A stretch of 64,000 nucleotides of DNA from JADCCX01 sp031378805 (GTDB lineage Bacteria; Pseudomonadota; Alphaproteobacteria; Rhizobiales; Beijerinckiaceae): assembly GCA_031378805.1 (NCBI GenBank), contig JANNEO010000103.1:6727-70726 (forward strand). Direction: 5' to 3'. The notes below the pieces were generated by a model. The model was not told where the DNA came from. It saw only the letters and a list, made by a program, of their open reading frames with translations, and ran no database searches. This document shows, one piece after another, positions 16,691-25,682 of the stretch (its first letter is position 1; every line of letters starts with the position of its first letter). A program made the position numbers and the translations under genes.

Positions 16691-18159
16691 CCGAGGCCCG
16701 GCTATCCCTCTCGACACTTTCATCGCTCGCACCCGGCGTGGCGCAGCCAGCGTACGATCCCGCCAGAATCACGCCTGGTATCGTGCATCTGGGCCTCGGG
16801 GCCTTTCATCGCGCCCATCAGGCCGTCATGACAGAGGCCGTGCTGGCGACGGGAGACACGGACTGGGGCATCATCGCGGCCAGTCTGCGCAATCCTGACA
16901 CGCGCGATGCATTGGCACCCCAGGACGGCCTCTACAGCGTGGCGATCAAGCAATCCGGCAGCGAAAGCCTTGCGGTCATCGGAGCCATTCGTCAGGTCAT
17001 CGTGGCACCCGAGAACCCCGAGCGCCTCATTGCCGCCATGGCGGACCCCGCCATCCGCATCGTGTCGCTGACGGTGACGGAAAAGGGCTACTGTCACGAT
17101 CCCACCACGGGCGAGCTGAACGAGGCGCATCCCGATATCGTGCATGACCGCGACAATCTGGCGAAGCCACGGTCGGCACCCGGATTTATCGTGGCCGCCC
17201 TCGCCCGCCGTCGGGCCGCGGGACACCCGCCCTTCACTGTGCTGTGCTGCGACAACCTTCCGTCCAACGGCAAAACCGTGAAACGTCTGCTGGTCCGCCT
17301 GGCGCAATGCGTCGATCCGGCGCTGGGCGATCATGTCAGAACCTCTGTTTCCTGCCCCTGCACGATGGTTGATCGCATCGTTCCCGCCACGACTGACGAG
17401 GATCGCAACCGCATCTCACGCATGTTGGGGATGTGCGATGCCTGGCCGGTGGTGACGGAATCTTTCAGCCAATGGGTGATCGAGGATGATTTCCCGCTGG
17501 GGCGGCCCCGCTGGGAACTGGCCGGGGCGCAATTTGCTCATGATGTGGAACCCTTTGAGCATATGAAACTGCGCCTGCTGAATGGCGCGCATTCCACCCT
17601 CGCCTATCTGGGATCTCTGGCCAGTCATGCCACCGTGGCCGAGGCCAGCCACGATCCGCTGATCATCGCAGTACTCGATGGATTGTGGCATGAAGCCATC
17701 CCGACGCTGGCGCAACCCGAGGGGCAGGATCTCGCAGCCTATTGCGCGGCCCTCCTCGCCCGCTTCCAGAACACGTCCATTGGCCACCTGACGGCACAGA
17801 TCGCCATGGATGGCTCGCAGAAACTGCCGCAACGCCTCCTGGGCACGATCCGCGACAACCTCGCGGCGGATCGCCCGATCCGTCATCTCACCCTGGGGGT
17901 TGCAGCCTGGATGCGCTACATCACAGGCGTGGATGAAACGGGTGGACACTTCACCATCCGCGATCCGCTGGCAGAAAAGTTGCGGGAGATCACGCTGGCA
18001 GCGGGTTCGGACCCGGTGCAGCTTTGCAATGGCTTGCTCGCCATCGAAGCGATTTTCGGGCGCGACCTGCCTCACAACCCGAGGTTTCGCACGGAGCTTC
18101 TGGCCCATCTTGCCATCCTGATGCGAGATGGCGTGAAACAGACGATCCGCAATCTTTGA
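16687..18159 (+). CDS. uxuB: Fructuronate reductase (mannitol dehydrogenase family)
   Basis: A 490-residue NAD-dependent polyol dehydrogenase, predicted to reduce D-fructuronate to D-mannonate (EC 1.1.1.57). Typical motifs are GIVHLGLGAFHRAHQA (nucleotide-binding region), VTEKGYC, LCCDNLPSNGKTVKRL, FPCTMVDRIVPATT-like (here SCPCTMVDRIVPATT), and KLRLLNGAHSTLAYLG with the catalytic Lys-Asn-His region. Context between uxaC and the divergent uxuA settles fructuronate rather than mannitol. No uronate transporter, KDG kinase or aldolase lies nearby, so the rest of the route must be elsewhere. Confidence 0.93.
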   Translation: MTEARLSLSTLSSLAPGVAQPAYDPARITPGIVHLGLGAFHRAHQAVMTEAVLATGDTDWGIIAASLRNPDTRDALAPQDGLYSVAIKQSGSESLAVIGAIRQVIVAPENPERLIAAMADPAIRIVSLTVTEKGYCHDPTTGELNEAHPDIVHDRDNLAKPRSAPGFIVAALARRRAAGHPPFTVLCCDNLPSNGKTVKRLLVRLAQCVDPALGDHVRTSVSCPCTMVDRIVPATTDEDRNRISRMLGMCDAWPVVTESFSQWVIEDDFPLGRPRWELAGAQFAHDVEPFEHMKLRLLNGAHSTLAYLGSLASHATVAEASHDPLIIAVLDGLWHEAIPTLAQPEGQDLAAYCAALLARFQNTSIGHLTAQIAMDGSQKLPQRLLGTIRDNLAADRPIRHLTLGVAAWMRYITGVDETGGHFTIRDPLAEKLREITLAAGSDPVQLCNGLLAIEAIFGRDLPHNPRFRTELLAHLAILMRDGVKQTIRNL

Positions 18160-18171
18160 TTGCCCTGAATC

Positions 18172-18199
18172 AAAAAACCCGGCGCTAAGCCGGGCTTTT
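18172..18199. terminator. Bidirectional terminator between uxuB and cyclophilin gene
   Basis: CCCGGC (18178-18183) and GCCGGG (18189-18194) form a stem with loop GCTAA. It is flanked by an A-run at 18172-18177 and TTTT at 18196-18199, so it can end transcripts from both convergent sides. Confidence 0.75.
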
Positions 18200-18221
18200 A
18201 TCAGTCCGAGGGCAAAACGCC

Positions 18222-18680
18222 TCAGGCCATCATGCGTGCTGTGACGATGCTGTCCGGATTCTTGACCGGCTCGCCTTTCTTGATCTGGTCGACGTGCTCC
18301 ATGCCTTCCGTCACCTTGCCCCAGACCGTGTATTGCTTGTCGAGGAAGCGGGCATCGTCGAAGCAGATGAAGAACTGCGAATTGGCGGAATGCGGGTTCT
18401 GGGCGCGCGCCATGGAGCAGATGCCACGCACATGCGGCTCGGCGCTGAACTCGGCGCGAAGGTCCGCGTACTCCGAATTGCCGGTGCCGGTGCCAAGCGG
18501 GCAACCCGTTTGCGCCATGAAACCATCGATCACCCGGTGGAAGACGATGCCGTCGTAGAACTTCTCGCCGACGAGCTTCTTGATATGCGCGACATGGCCG
18601 GGAGCCAGATCGGGCCGCATTTCGATCACGACCTTGCCTTTGGTTGTCTCGAGGATGAGTGTATTTTCGGGCTTGCTCAT
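18222..18680 (-). CDS. Cytoplasmic peptidyl-prolyl cis-trans isomerase (cyclophilin, PpiB type)
   Basis: A 152-residue cyclophilin that speeds proline isomerisation during folding. It has no signal peptide. The active-site region shows FYDGIVFHRVIDGFMAQTGCP (with the catalytic Phe and Arg), FSAEPHVRGICSMARAQNPHSANSQFFICF and YTVWGKVTEGMEHVD. The start ATG 18680 overlaps the stop of the small secreted-protein gene upstream (ATGA). It lies last in a run coaD, periplasmic cyclophilin, small protein, cytoplasmic cyclophilin. Confidence 0.92.
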   Translation of the reverse strand: MSKPENTLILETTKGKVVIEMRPDLAPGHVAHIKKLVGEKFYDGIVFHRVIDGFMAQTGCPLGTGTGNSEYADLRAEFSAEPHVRGICSMARAQNPHSANSQFFICFDDARFLDKQYTVWGKVTEGMEHVDQIKKGEPVKNPDSIVTARMMA

Positions 18681-19099
18681 GCCGCTATGTCCTTCTTGGG
18701 CTTCAAAATAGTGTGGAACCGATAGGGTCGACCGGCAATAGCCTCACCCATCTGTTTTGAGAAGGGCAAAGGCGCACAACGCTTGATGGCCTCTTCGGTC
18801 AGGCGCAGAAACCGACTCTGGTCCTCGATCTGCGCCGCAGGAAAAGAATAAGTCCGCCTGGGTTCTCCGAAGATCGTACCATCCCGCCGGAACGAGATGC
18901 TGAACGTCGCTTCACGCTGACCCGTGAACACTGCGTCTCCAAGGCCGCGGCTCACACAATCCGCCAGATACGGGCCGAGTTGGGCCAGGCGGTCGATCAG
19001 CCCGACAGGACCGGGTGTCTGGGCGTGAACGGCAGACACACCAGCCGTCAATCCGACCAGGGCGCAGACCAGCGCCAAACCCTGCCGCGAAGGCCCCAT
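18677..19099 (-). CDS. Small secreted protein with TonB-C-like fold, unknown function
   Basis: A 140-residue protein with a clear signal peptide (hydrophobic stretch LALVCALVGLTAGVSAV, cleavage near AHA). The mature part has two cysteines (YLADCVSR and AIKRCAPLPF) and the run TFSISFRRDGTIFGEPRRTYSF. This resembles small energy-transducer/TonB C-terminal-like proteins seen in Hyphomicrobiales. I cannot assign a function. It is packed between two cyclophilin genes, 8 bases after one and overlapping the other by ATGA, which suggests coordinated translation with folding factors. Confidence 0.7.
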   Translation of the reverse strand: MGPSRQGLALVCALVGLTAGVSAVHAQTPGPVGLIDRLAQLGPYLADCVSRGLGDAVFTGQREATFSISFRRDGTIFGEPRRTYSFPAAQIEDQSRFLRLTEEAIKRCAPLPFSKQMGEAIAGRPYRFHTILKPKKDIAA

Positions 19100-19107
19100 G
19101 AGAGAGC

Positions 19108-19656
19108 TTACTTCGCGTCAGCCATCAACCGCATCCGCACGATCTTGTCCGGTCCAGTGACTTTGCCGTTGTCGGCGCTGCTGCCCTTCTTGATCTTGTC
19201 GACGAATTCCATGCCCGACACGATCTCACCCCACAGCGTGTATTGCCCCGTGAGGCTGCCGCAGCCGTCATAGCAGAGATAAAACTGCGAATTCGCAGAG
19301 TTCGGACTGGATGAACGCGCCATGCCGACCGACCCGCGCTTGTAGCGCTCCGGGGTGAACTCCGCCGGAATGTTGGGCAGATCGGAGCCGCCCATGCCGG
19401 TGCCGGTGGGATCGCCTGTTTGCGCCATGAAACCGTCGATGACCCGGTGAAAAACGATGCCGTCATAGAACCCGCGCTTGGTCAGCGCCTTCACCTGCAC
19501 AACATGCTTGGGCGCAAGATCAGGCCGCAGCTTGATCACCACGCGCCCGTCTTTCAGGTCGAGATAAAGCGTGTTTTGCGGATCAAGTCCTGCCTGGGAA
19601 AAGGCCAGCGTGCCAGACATCAGCAGCATGGCAGCAGTGAGAACGAACTTTTTCAT
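19108..19656 (-). CDS. Periplasmic peptidyl-prolyl cis-trans isomerase (cyclophilin)
   Basis: A 182-residue cyclophilin with a signal peptide (MKKFVLTAAMLLMSGTLAFSQA), so it acts in the periplasm. The catalytic region FYDGIVFHRVIDGFMAQTGDP, then GSVGMARSSSPNSANSQFYLCYD and YTLWGEIVSGMEFVDKI, closely parallels the cytoplasmic copy downstream. GGAGAATTC lies upstream of ATG 19656. The gene follows coaD by 30 bases. The pair probably arose by duplication, with one copy gaining an export signal. Confidence 0.92.
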   Translation of the reverse strand: MKKFVLTAAMLLMSGTLAFSQAGLDPQNTLYLDLKDGRVVIKLRPDLAPKHVVQVKALTKRGFYDGIVFHRVIDGFMAQTGDPTGTGMGGSDLPNIPAEFTPERYKRGSVGMARSSSPNSANSQFYLCYDGCGSLTGQYTLWGEIVSGMEFVDKIKKGSSADNGKVTGPDKIVRMRLMADAK

Positions 19657-19686
19657 GATATGAATTCTCCGGGTCTTTCAAGCAGG

Positions 19687-20190
19687 CTACTTCGTTTTCT
19701 TGAACTTCTGCACGAGCGCTTTGGCAACACCCTTGGGCACAAATGTCGAAACATCGCCACCCATTGCAGCGATTTGCCGCACGAGCGTGGCGGTGATGTG
19801 GCGATCCGCTGGGGTGGCAGGAAGAAACACGGTCTGGACCAAAGGCTCCATCGCGCCGTTCATGCCCGCCAGTTGCATCTCGTAGTCCAGATCCGTCCCG
19901 TCTCTCACGCCCCGGATCAGTGTCTGAGCGCCCATGTCACGGGCGAAATGCACCACGAGGTTGTCAAAGGTGCGGACCTCGAGGCTGACACCTGCTTTGG
20001 CGGCCAACGGGCCGGCAACATCCAGGATCATTGCCTTGCGCTCATCTGCAGAGAACAGCGGCGCTTTGGCGGGATGCATGCCTATTGCAACGATCACGCG
20101 GTCGAAAAGGCGAAACGACGCCTTGAGCATGTCGACATGGCCGTTGGTCAGCGGATCGAATGATCCCGCATAGAGTCCCGTGCGCGTCAT
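19687..20190 (-). CDS. coaD: Phosphopantetheine adenylyltransferase
   Basis: A 167-residue nucleotidyltransferase for the fourth step of coenzyme A synthesis (EC 2.7.7.3). The signature MTRTGLYAGSFDPLTNGH (His18 of the TxGH motif) opens the protein, and LIRGVRDGTDLDYEMQLAGMN and FLPATPADRHITATLVRQIA are further family blocks. ATG 20190 matches the usual N-terminus; an in-frame ATG at 20205 adds five residues. It heads a minus-strand run with two cyclophilins, an order I associate with Hyphomicrobiales, where queA and tgt often follow but are absent here. Confidence 0.95.
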   Translation of the reverse strand: MTRTGLYAGSFDPLTNGHVDMLKASFRLFDRVIVAIGMHPAKAPLFSADERKAMILDVAGPLAAKAGVSLEVRTFDNLVVHFARDMGAQTLIRGVRDGTDLDYEMQLAGMNGAMEPLVQTVFLPATPADRHITATLVRQIAAMGGDVSTFVPKGVAKALVQKFKKTK

Positions 20191-20243
20191 GCCCGTGCGT
20201 TTCATGCCTGAGGCATAGGAGAGTTGGCGATTCCCGGCAATAG

Positions 20244-21632
20244 CTACCGGAACATCGCGTCAGTTGCTCCAGCGGCGCGAGACACGGCAAGTGCCGAACG
20301 CGCCGCATTCTCGGAGGCAAAGCCCGTCGATGTCACGCGGTATGCCGTGCTGCCAGACACAGCCACAGGCGTCAGGCTTGGCGTGCCATGACCGGCAAGC
20401 ACCTGCGTGAGGCGCTCTGCATTGCGCTTGTCGCGGAACAGCCCGACCACAAGCGTCTGACGTGTCAGTGCGCCGACCGCCTGCTGCGGCTGGGCATCAA
20501 ACACCCCGGGCTTCAGCCGCCGCATCGGATCCTGCCCGTTGAAGGCGGCCTTGAAGCCGCTGTCGGGGGCAAAATACACCGCCGCGACACGATCACGTGC
20601 GGCCGATGGCGGCGCGGGCTGCAGCCGAACCGGCACAACCTGGCCCGAATTGTTCTGGCCCGGACTGGACTGCCCGTTGTTGACCCGGTTCATCGGCGTT
20701 CCCGCGCCTGGGATACTGCCCAGATCGAAAGGACGGTCCGTTGGCAAAGGCATTGCGCGGCGTACAGGCTTCGTTTCCGTGACCTGCACGTCTCTGGCGC
20801 TTGGATCAGGCGCATCGGCCTGCTCCGTCTCGTCAGTCGCCTGCTGCCGGACGGGCAATGCGGCGACACTTGGCTGGCTGCGTACTGCCGTAAAGGCAGG
20901 ACGGCTGACAGCCACGCCCGGCGGCGGCTCATTGCTCGCCACCATGATGGGTTGTTGTGAGGGAATAGGCGAAGAGCCACCTGGCAACTGGGCCATCTGG
21001 CCATCGGTGCGCAAGGTCGATACCAGCTTGCGATCATCGCTGCCAGAAGTGCTGGCGCGCTGCACGTAATCCACTTTCACCCGTGCCGTACCGATATGCT
21101 TGAACTCCAGTGCATGGGCCACGCGCTCGGACACGTCGATGATGCGCCCGGCATGGAATGGCCCGCGGTCATTCACGCGCACGATGATCGAGCGATTGTT
21201 TGTCATGTTGGTGACGCGGGCGTAGCTGGGCAGCGGCATCGTCGGGTGTGCCGCCGTGTAGGCATGTTTGTCATAGACCTCGCCATTGGCGGTCTTGCGG
21301 CCGTGGAACGCATCGCCATACCAGGAGGAATTACCCGTTGCGGAGTAATCGGGGTTGTCGCGCGGCGTGTACCACCGTCCAGCAACACGATACGGCTTGC
21401 CCACATGATCACGCCCACCACCCTTGGGAACGTTGTCACCGTATTGAACGACGCGGGGGCTTGCGGAACCATATTTGCGCTTGTCGGCAAAAGCCCCGAT
21501 TTCGCGCTGGTTCTGGGCAGAGAGCTGCCGGGATCGGGTGGGCTCTGACGCACAATTCGCAAGCAGGAGTGCAACGCCAGATACGCCAAGAATACGGCTG
21601 GCGAAACACCAGCGAGCACGAGAAACGAACAT
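20244..21632 (-). CDS. rlpA: RlpA-like septal lytic transglycosylase with SPOR domain (lipoprotein)
   Basis: A 462-residue outer-membrane lipoprotein. The lipobox LLANC puts the lipidated Cys at residue 27 when ATG 21632 is used; the open frame from 21764 would hide this signal. The double-psi barrel domain reads SSWYGDAFHGRKTANGEVYD...MPLPSYARVTNMTNNRSIIVRVNDRGPF, including the catalytic-type Asp of VNDRGPF. A long Pro/Gln/Ser-rich linker (about residues 180-375) leads to a C-terminal SPOR domain that binds denuded septal glycan. The enzyme probably trims peptidoglycan during division. Confidence 0.9.
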   Translation of the reverse strand: MFVSRARWCFASRILGVSGVALLLANCASEPTRSRQLSAQNQREIGAFADKRKYGSASPRVVQYGDNVPKGGGRDHVGKPYRVAGRWYTPRDNPDYSATGNSSWYGDAFHGRKTANGEVYDKHAYTAAHPTMPLPSYARVTNMTNNRSIIVRVNDRGPFHAGRIIDVSERVAHALEFKHIGTARVKVDYVQRASTSGSDDRKLVSTLRTDGQMAQLPGGSSPIPSQQPIMVASNEPPPGVAVSRPAFTAVRSQPSVAALPVRQQATDETEQADAPDPSARDVQVTETKPVRRAMPLPTDRPFDLGSIPGAGTPMNRVNNGQSSPGQNNSGQVVPVRLQPAPPSAARDRVAAVYFAPDSGFKAAFNGQDPMRRLKPGVFDAQPQQAVGALTRQTLVVGLFRDKRNAERLTQVLAGHGTPSLTPVAVSGSTAYRVTSTGFASENAARSALAVSRAAGATDAMFR

Positions 21633-21889
21633 CAATTCCACCGGACGGTACGCAACACGAGAGACCGGTCGTTTATCATTTGCCAATCCCGCCCCGCCCC
21701 GGTTTTCCGGTTGTGTGTGTTGGACGGCATCTGATGACGCCTCCAGCACATTCGCAAATTCCATTTACCGCATTGTTAAAATGCGCCGCAAGATAGCAAT
21801 TTGGCCAAATGAAAGGGCGAAATCGGTCCCAGACGCATCAATTGTGGCAGCTCTGTGTCTATCGGAGGCCAAGGCAGACCGAGGGAGCC

Positions 21890-22285
21890 TTATCGGTCGG
21901 CAACGCGGGCAATGCCGGTTTCGCCATTATCGCGTGTCCAGCGGATGCGATTCTCACCAAGCTTGCGGACGGAGAAGCACAATCGCTGGCCGCTGTACCA
22001 TGTCGGGAACTGCTGGCAGAGGTTGTCGCCCCGCATGAACCAGCGCCCTGTTTCCTTGGCCGCATAGAGACGACCGAGACCGACTGCATCGCCATCACCG
22101 CTCACCGAACCATCGGCCCGGTACTTCAGCGGAAATTCACCGCCCAAGGGGGCGGAAAGATAAATCGTCTTTCCGGTGACAAGCTGCTTCAAATCACTCC
22201 CTTCGAGCAATTCGGCATGGGCCGTCTGAATTGCGGAACCCATGAGCGCTCCAAGCATAACGGCTACAGTCAGTCTGGCTTTCAT
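21890..22285 (-). CDS. Small secreted protein of unknown function
   Basis: A 131-residue protein with a signal peptide (MKARLTVAVMLGALMGSAIQTAHA). The mature part contains GKTIYLSAPLGGEFPLKYRADGSVSGDG, RWFMRGDNLCQQFPTWYSGQRLCFSV and a two-cysteine motif (NLCQQF...QRLCFS). This pattern is common in small periplasmic alphaproteobacterial proteins with a lipocalin-like look, but I recognise no characterised family. ATG 22285 has GGATGAG upstream; ATGs at 22294 and 22306 are alternatives. The longer frame from 22885 runs antisense through the tRNA and rnd and is not real. Confidence 0.75.
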   Translation of the reverse strand: MKARLTVAVMLGALMGSAIQTAHAELLEGSDLKQLVTGKTIYLSAPLGGEFPLKYRADGSVSGDGDAVGLGRLYAAKETGRWFMRGDNLCQQFPTWYSGQRLCFSVRKLGENRIRWTRDNGETGIARVADR

Positions 22286-22413
22286 CTGGCTCATCCATTT
22301 TTGCATCACGAGAGTTACGAAGTTTTGCTGATTCCAGATCAATATGGCGCAAGCTGGGCAGCGTTGAACAATGGGGCCATATCGCTCGCTCACCACCCTT
22401 CGTCCAAACAGTT

Positions 22414-22453
22414 GCCAACCGAACAGACTTGCCAACCGAACAGACTTGCCAAA
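22414..22453. repeat. 17-bp tandem repeat upstream of tRNA-Ser
   Basis: GCCAACCGAACAGACTT occurs twice in perfect tandem (22414-22430 and 22431-22447), followed by a partial third start GCCAAA. It sits 35 bases before tRNA-Ser, in the probable promoter region. It looks like a recent slippage duplication. Confidence 0.85.
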
Positions 22454-22487
22454 TGCTGCGGCAAAAGGCATGGCGGTTTCCAGCTTT

Positions 22488-22577
22488 GGAGAGATGGCCG
22501 AGTGGTTTAAGGCAGCGGTCTTGAAAACCGCCGTGGGGGTGACTCCACCGTGAGTTCGAATCTCACTCTCTCCGCCA
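22488..22577 (+). tRNA. tRNA-Ser (TGA anticodon)
   Basis: A class II tRNA of 90 bases. The acceptor GGAGAGA (22488-22494) pairs with TCTCTCC (22567-22573), then discriminator G and encoded CCA. The anticodon stem GCGGT/ACCGC holds loop CTTGAAA with anticodon TGA. A long variable arm (GTGGGGGTGACTCCACC region) and GTTCGAATC in the T loop confirm serine. Confidence 0.96.
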
Positions 22578-22648
22578 TTCCCGTGGGGCAATATCATCCA
22601 CGTTTCTCTTACTGGCGCGCCAACATAAGGCGGTGCCAAAGGCAAAGA

Positions 22649-23878
22649 ATGAGCCTGATCACCTCTTCCGCCGACCTTGCCGCCTTGTGCGAGCGCCTTT
22701 CCAGCCAGCCCTACGTGACGGTCGACACGGAATTTTTGCGGGAAACGACATTCTGGCCGAAACTGTGCGTGATCCAGCTCGCCAGCGATGACGAGGCGGC
22801 TGCCATCGATGCCCTGGCCGACGATATCGATCTGGAACCGTTCCTGGATCTGATGCGCAATCCTGCCGTGCTGAAGGTGTTCCATGCCGCAAGGCAGGAC
22901 ATCGAAATCATCTGGAAAATGTCGGGATCAACGCCCCAGCCGCTGTTTGACACGCAGGTTGCGGCGATGGTCTGCGGTTTTGGCGATCAAGTCTCCTATG
23001 AGCAACTCGCGGGCAGCCTCGCCGGTGCCAAGATCGACAAGTCATCGCGCTTCACCGACTGGTCACTCCGCCCGCTCACGGAAGCCCAGACAACCTATGC
23101 CCTGGCGGATGTCACCCATTTGCGCACGGTCTACAAGAAACTCGCGGCAAAGCTTGAGAAGACTAATCGCACGCAGTGGTTGAACGAGGAAATCACCTTC
23201 CTCACCGCGATCGAGACCTATGAACAGAAGCCCGAGAACGCCTGGCTGCGCCTGAGAAGCCGCGCCCGCAAGCCGCGTGATCTTGCCGTGTTGATGGAAC
23301 TGGCGGCCTGGCGCGAGCAGGAAGCGCAATCCCGCGACGTGCCGCGCTCCCGCGTGCTCAAGGACGACACTCTGATCGACGTGGCACTGGCCGCGCCTGA
23401 CAGCGTTGAAGCGCTCGGTCGGCTGCGGACGGTTCCCCAAGGCTATGAACGCTCCAAGACAGGTCTCGACATGCTGGCCTGCGTGACCCGTGTGCTGGCG
23501 CGTGATCCCGCAAGCTATCCCAAGCCAGAACGCGACCGTCCTGTCAGCAATGGTGCAAATGCGGTGGTGCAACTCCTGAAAGTGCTGCTGCAGTCCGTTT
23601 CCGAACGCCACCAGGTCGCGGCGAAGATGATTGCAACGGTCGATGAACTCGAGCAGATCGCAGGCAGCGATACCGCCGAAGTGCCGTCTCTCAAGGGCTG
23701 GCGGTTCGAACTGTTCGGCCAGCAGGCGCTTGATCTCAAGGCCGGGCGCCTGGCGCTTTCGGCTGAAAACGGGCGGATTGTCAGCCGCCCGGTGCAAAGC
23801 GACGCTAGATCAGGCAACCTTGCGCAAGAAACCGTCGATGCGAGTCACCAGCAATTCGGCATCCTGTCGGAAGCTTGA
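22649..23878 (+). CDS. rnd: Ribonuclease D
   Basis: A 409-residue 3'-5' exoribonuclease that trims tRNA and other small RNA precursors. The DEDDy residues are visible: Asp26 and Glu28 in VDTEFL, Asp84 in HAARQDIEI, and Tyr150/Asp154 in TYALADVTHL. A C-terminal HRDC domain (around residues 205-290, with WREQEAQSRDVPRSRVLKDDTLIDVA) follows. ATG 22649 was chosen because the family starts near SLITSSADLAAL; the frame from 22550 begins inside tRNA-Ser. Its last 69 bases overlap the 3' end of the convergent chemoreceptor gene. Confidence 0.93.
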   Translation: MSLITSSADLAALCERLSSQPYVTVDTEFLRETTFWPKLCVIQLASDDEAAAIDALADDIDLEPFLDLMRNPAVLKVFHAARQDIEIIWKMSGSTPQPLFDTQVAAMVCGFGDQVSYEQLAGSLAGAKIDKSSRFTDWSLRPLTEAQTTYALADVTHLRTVYKKLAAKLEKTNRTQWLNEEITFLTAIETYEQKPENAWLRLRSRARKPRDLAVLMELAAWREQEAQSRDVPRSRVLKDDTLIDVALAAPDSVEALGRLRTVPQGYERSKTGLDMLACVTRVLARDPASYPKPERDRPVSNGANAVVQLLKVLLQSVSERHQVAAKMIATVDELEQIAGSDTAEVPSLKGWRFELFGQQALDLKAGRLALSAENGRIVSRPVQSDARSGNLAQETVDASHQQFGILSEA

Positions 23879-25522
23879 GGATACTGTCTCGAGCTGTGAT
23901 ACCGAATCGGCCGCGCGAGACGCCATTTCTTCGACATTCATGACGTTGCGGCCCATTTCGTCCGCTCCATGCGCGGCCTGACCCGCGCTTCGGGCGATTT
24001 CACTGGTGGCAGCGCCCTGTTCCTCAACCGAAGCCGCGATGGCGCTGCTGGCGGAGTTGATTTCGTTGAGTGCGCAGAAAATCGACTCGAAGGCGCTTAC
24101 AACGCTATCGCTTGCAGATTGTATCTGATTCACCTGCTCGGCAATCTCCTCCGTTGCCTTGCCGGTCTGTGTCGCAAGAACCTTCACCTCGCTGGCCACG
24201 ACCGCAAAGCCACGTCCTGCCTCGCCAGCGCGTGCCGCCTCGATCGTGGCATTCAAGGCCAGAAGATTGGTCTGCTCGGCGATGGTGCGAATCGCGGTGA
24301 CGGCGTGCCCTATCCGCTCTGCCGCTGCTGAAAGTTCGCGGATTCCGTTCTGTGAATGACGCCCGGAATCAACCGCTGTTCCCACGATGCGCGCCGCCTC
24401 TTCGGCCCGGCTCGCAACCTCCTGTATGGACACGTTCAGCTGCGCGGCGGAGGTGGCGACGGTCGAGATGCCGCGGCTCGCCTGATCGGAGGCTTCACGC
24501 GCCCCATCTGCGCCTTGTGCTGTGGAACTCACGACGGATGTCAACGATTGTGTCGCTGCATCCATCTGGCTCGACCCGTGCGATAGGCGGGCTGTGATCT
24601 GCTGAACATCGGATCGGAACAGGGCGATATCGGCCTCCCGCACCCGGGCCAGCTCGATTTCATCCTTCTTGTCCTCGCTTTCGCGGTCGCGCAACGCGCT
24701 CCGCTCGACCATCGACCGCTGCAACGATGCCAGCGAGCGTGCCAGAACGCCGATTTCGTTGCTGCGCTCGACATAGGGCACGGATGTATCCTTGTTTTCC
24801 GCAATGGCGCTTGTCGTTGCAGCCAGTTGGGGAATCGGAGCCAGAAGGCGGCGCGAGATCATGCCTGCGCCGAGCGCCGAGATCAGCAGCGCGACACCAG
24901 CGGCCATTATCAATTCGCGGTACAAGCCATCCGTCGCGGCCCGCAACGCCTCGATCTTGCCAACCCCGATATAGAGAATGCCCTCGGGCTTGCCGTCTTT
25001 GCTGACGATGGGCATGTATCCAGTCTGGTAGGGAATGCCGAGAATGTTGGCACGCCCGTTATAGACTTCGCCCCGCATGATCACCGGGAAAACCACGCCG
25101 GTATTGCCCAGCATGGTCCCGATAGCCCGTGTGCCGTCGGCCTTCTTCACGGATGTCGAGAGACGCACGAAGTCTTTCTTGTCGGCGTCATAGCGAAAAA
25201 CAGTCGCCGTACCCTTGTTGATCTTCGTGATGCGATCAACGGCGTCATTGTCCGCAAAATCCGGCACGCGCGCACCGATCAGTCGCAGAACCTCACCATT
25301 CTTGTCATAGACAAGGTCGTAGTTTGGATAGAACGCAATAAAGGCTTCAGCTGCGACGCGCAGGCTCCAGCGCGTCTTTTCGTCGAGCACATTCTCGATT
25401 TCCCGATCAAGCGTTCGCCAGGTGAGGCCGAGGATCAACAGTGAGGCTGCAGTAACGCCCGCGACGGCTGTGAGAATGATCTTCGTCGATAGCGAGCGAA
25501 ATGCAGACAATATCTTCGCCAT
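23810..25522 (-). CDS. Methyl-accepting chemotaxis protein with periplasmic Cache-type sensor
   Basis: A 570-residue chemoreceptor. One helix near residues 15-35 and a second near 180-205 flank a periplasmic Cache-like domain ending ILGIPYQTGYMPIVSKDGKPEGILYIGVGK. A HAMP segment and a cytoplasmic coiled coil follow. The conserved hairpin region reads IAEQTNLLALNATIEAARAGEAGRGFAVVASEVKVLA. ATG 25522 with AAGGA upstream was preferred to a TTG one codon earlier. The ligand is unknown. No other chemotaxis genes are nearby. Confidence 0.92.
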   Translation of the reverse strand: MAKILSAFRSLSTKIILTAVAGVTAASLLILGLTWRTLDREIENVLDEKTRWSLRVAAEAFIAFYPNYDLVYDKNGEVLRLIGARVPDFADNDAVDRITKINKGTATVFRYDADKKDFVRLSTSVKKADGTRAIGTMLGNTGVVFPVIMRGEVYNGRANILGIPYQTGYMPIVSKDGKPEGILYIGVGKIEALRAATDGLYRELIMAAGVALLISALGAGMISRRLLAPIPQLAATTSAIAENKDTSVPYVERSNEIGVLARSLASLQRSMVERSALRDRESEDKKDEIELARVREADIALFRSDVQQITARLSHGSSQMDAATQSLTSVVSSTAQGADGAREASDQASRGISTVATSAAQLNVSIQEVASRAEEAARIVGTAVDSGRHSQNGIRELSAAAERIGHAVTAIRTIAEQTNLLALNATIEAARAGEAGRGFAVVASEVKVLATQTGKATEEIAEQVNQIQSASDSVVSAFESIFCALNEINSASSAIAASVEEQGAATSEIARSAGQAAHGADEMGRNVMNVEEMASRAADSVSQLETVSSSFRQDAELLVTRIDGFLRKVA

Positions 25523-25682
25523 CAACCAGATCCTTGAAATGGGTCTTTTCTGGATCCATTCTTCAGACCGCGTGGTTTAAATTTCCTTAACTGAGATAAC
25601 TTTACCCCAAGTGAGTGATCAATCAGTCAGTCCATGTGGCGAGCACAACGACCGCAAGATGCTTTGCGCAGGACGCTTGGGC

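Noticed and set aside
22286..22885. N-terminal extension of the small secreted protein frame (start at 22885)
   Set aside because: It would run antisense through tRNA-Ser and the start of rnd and would hide the signal peptide.
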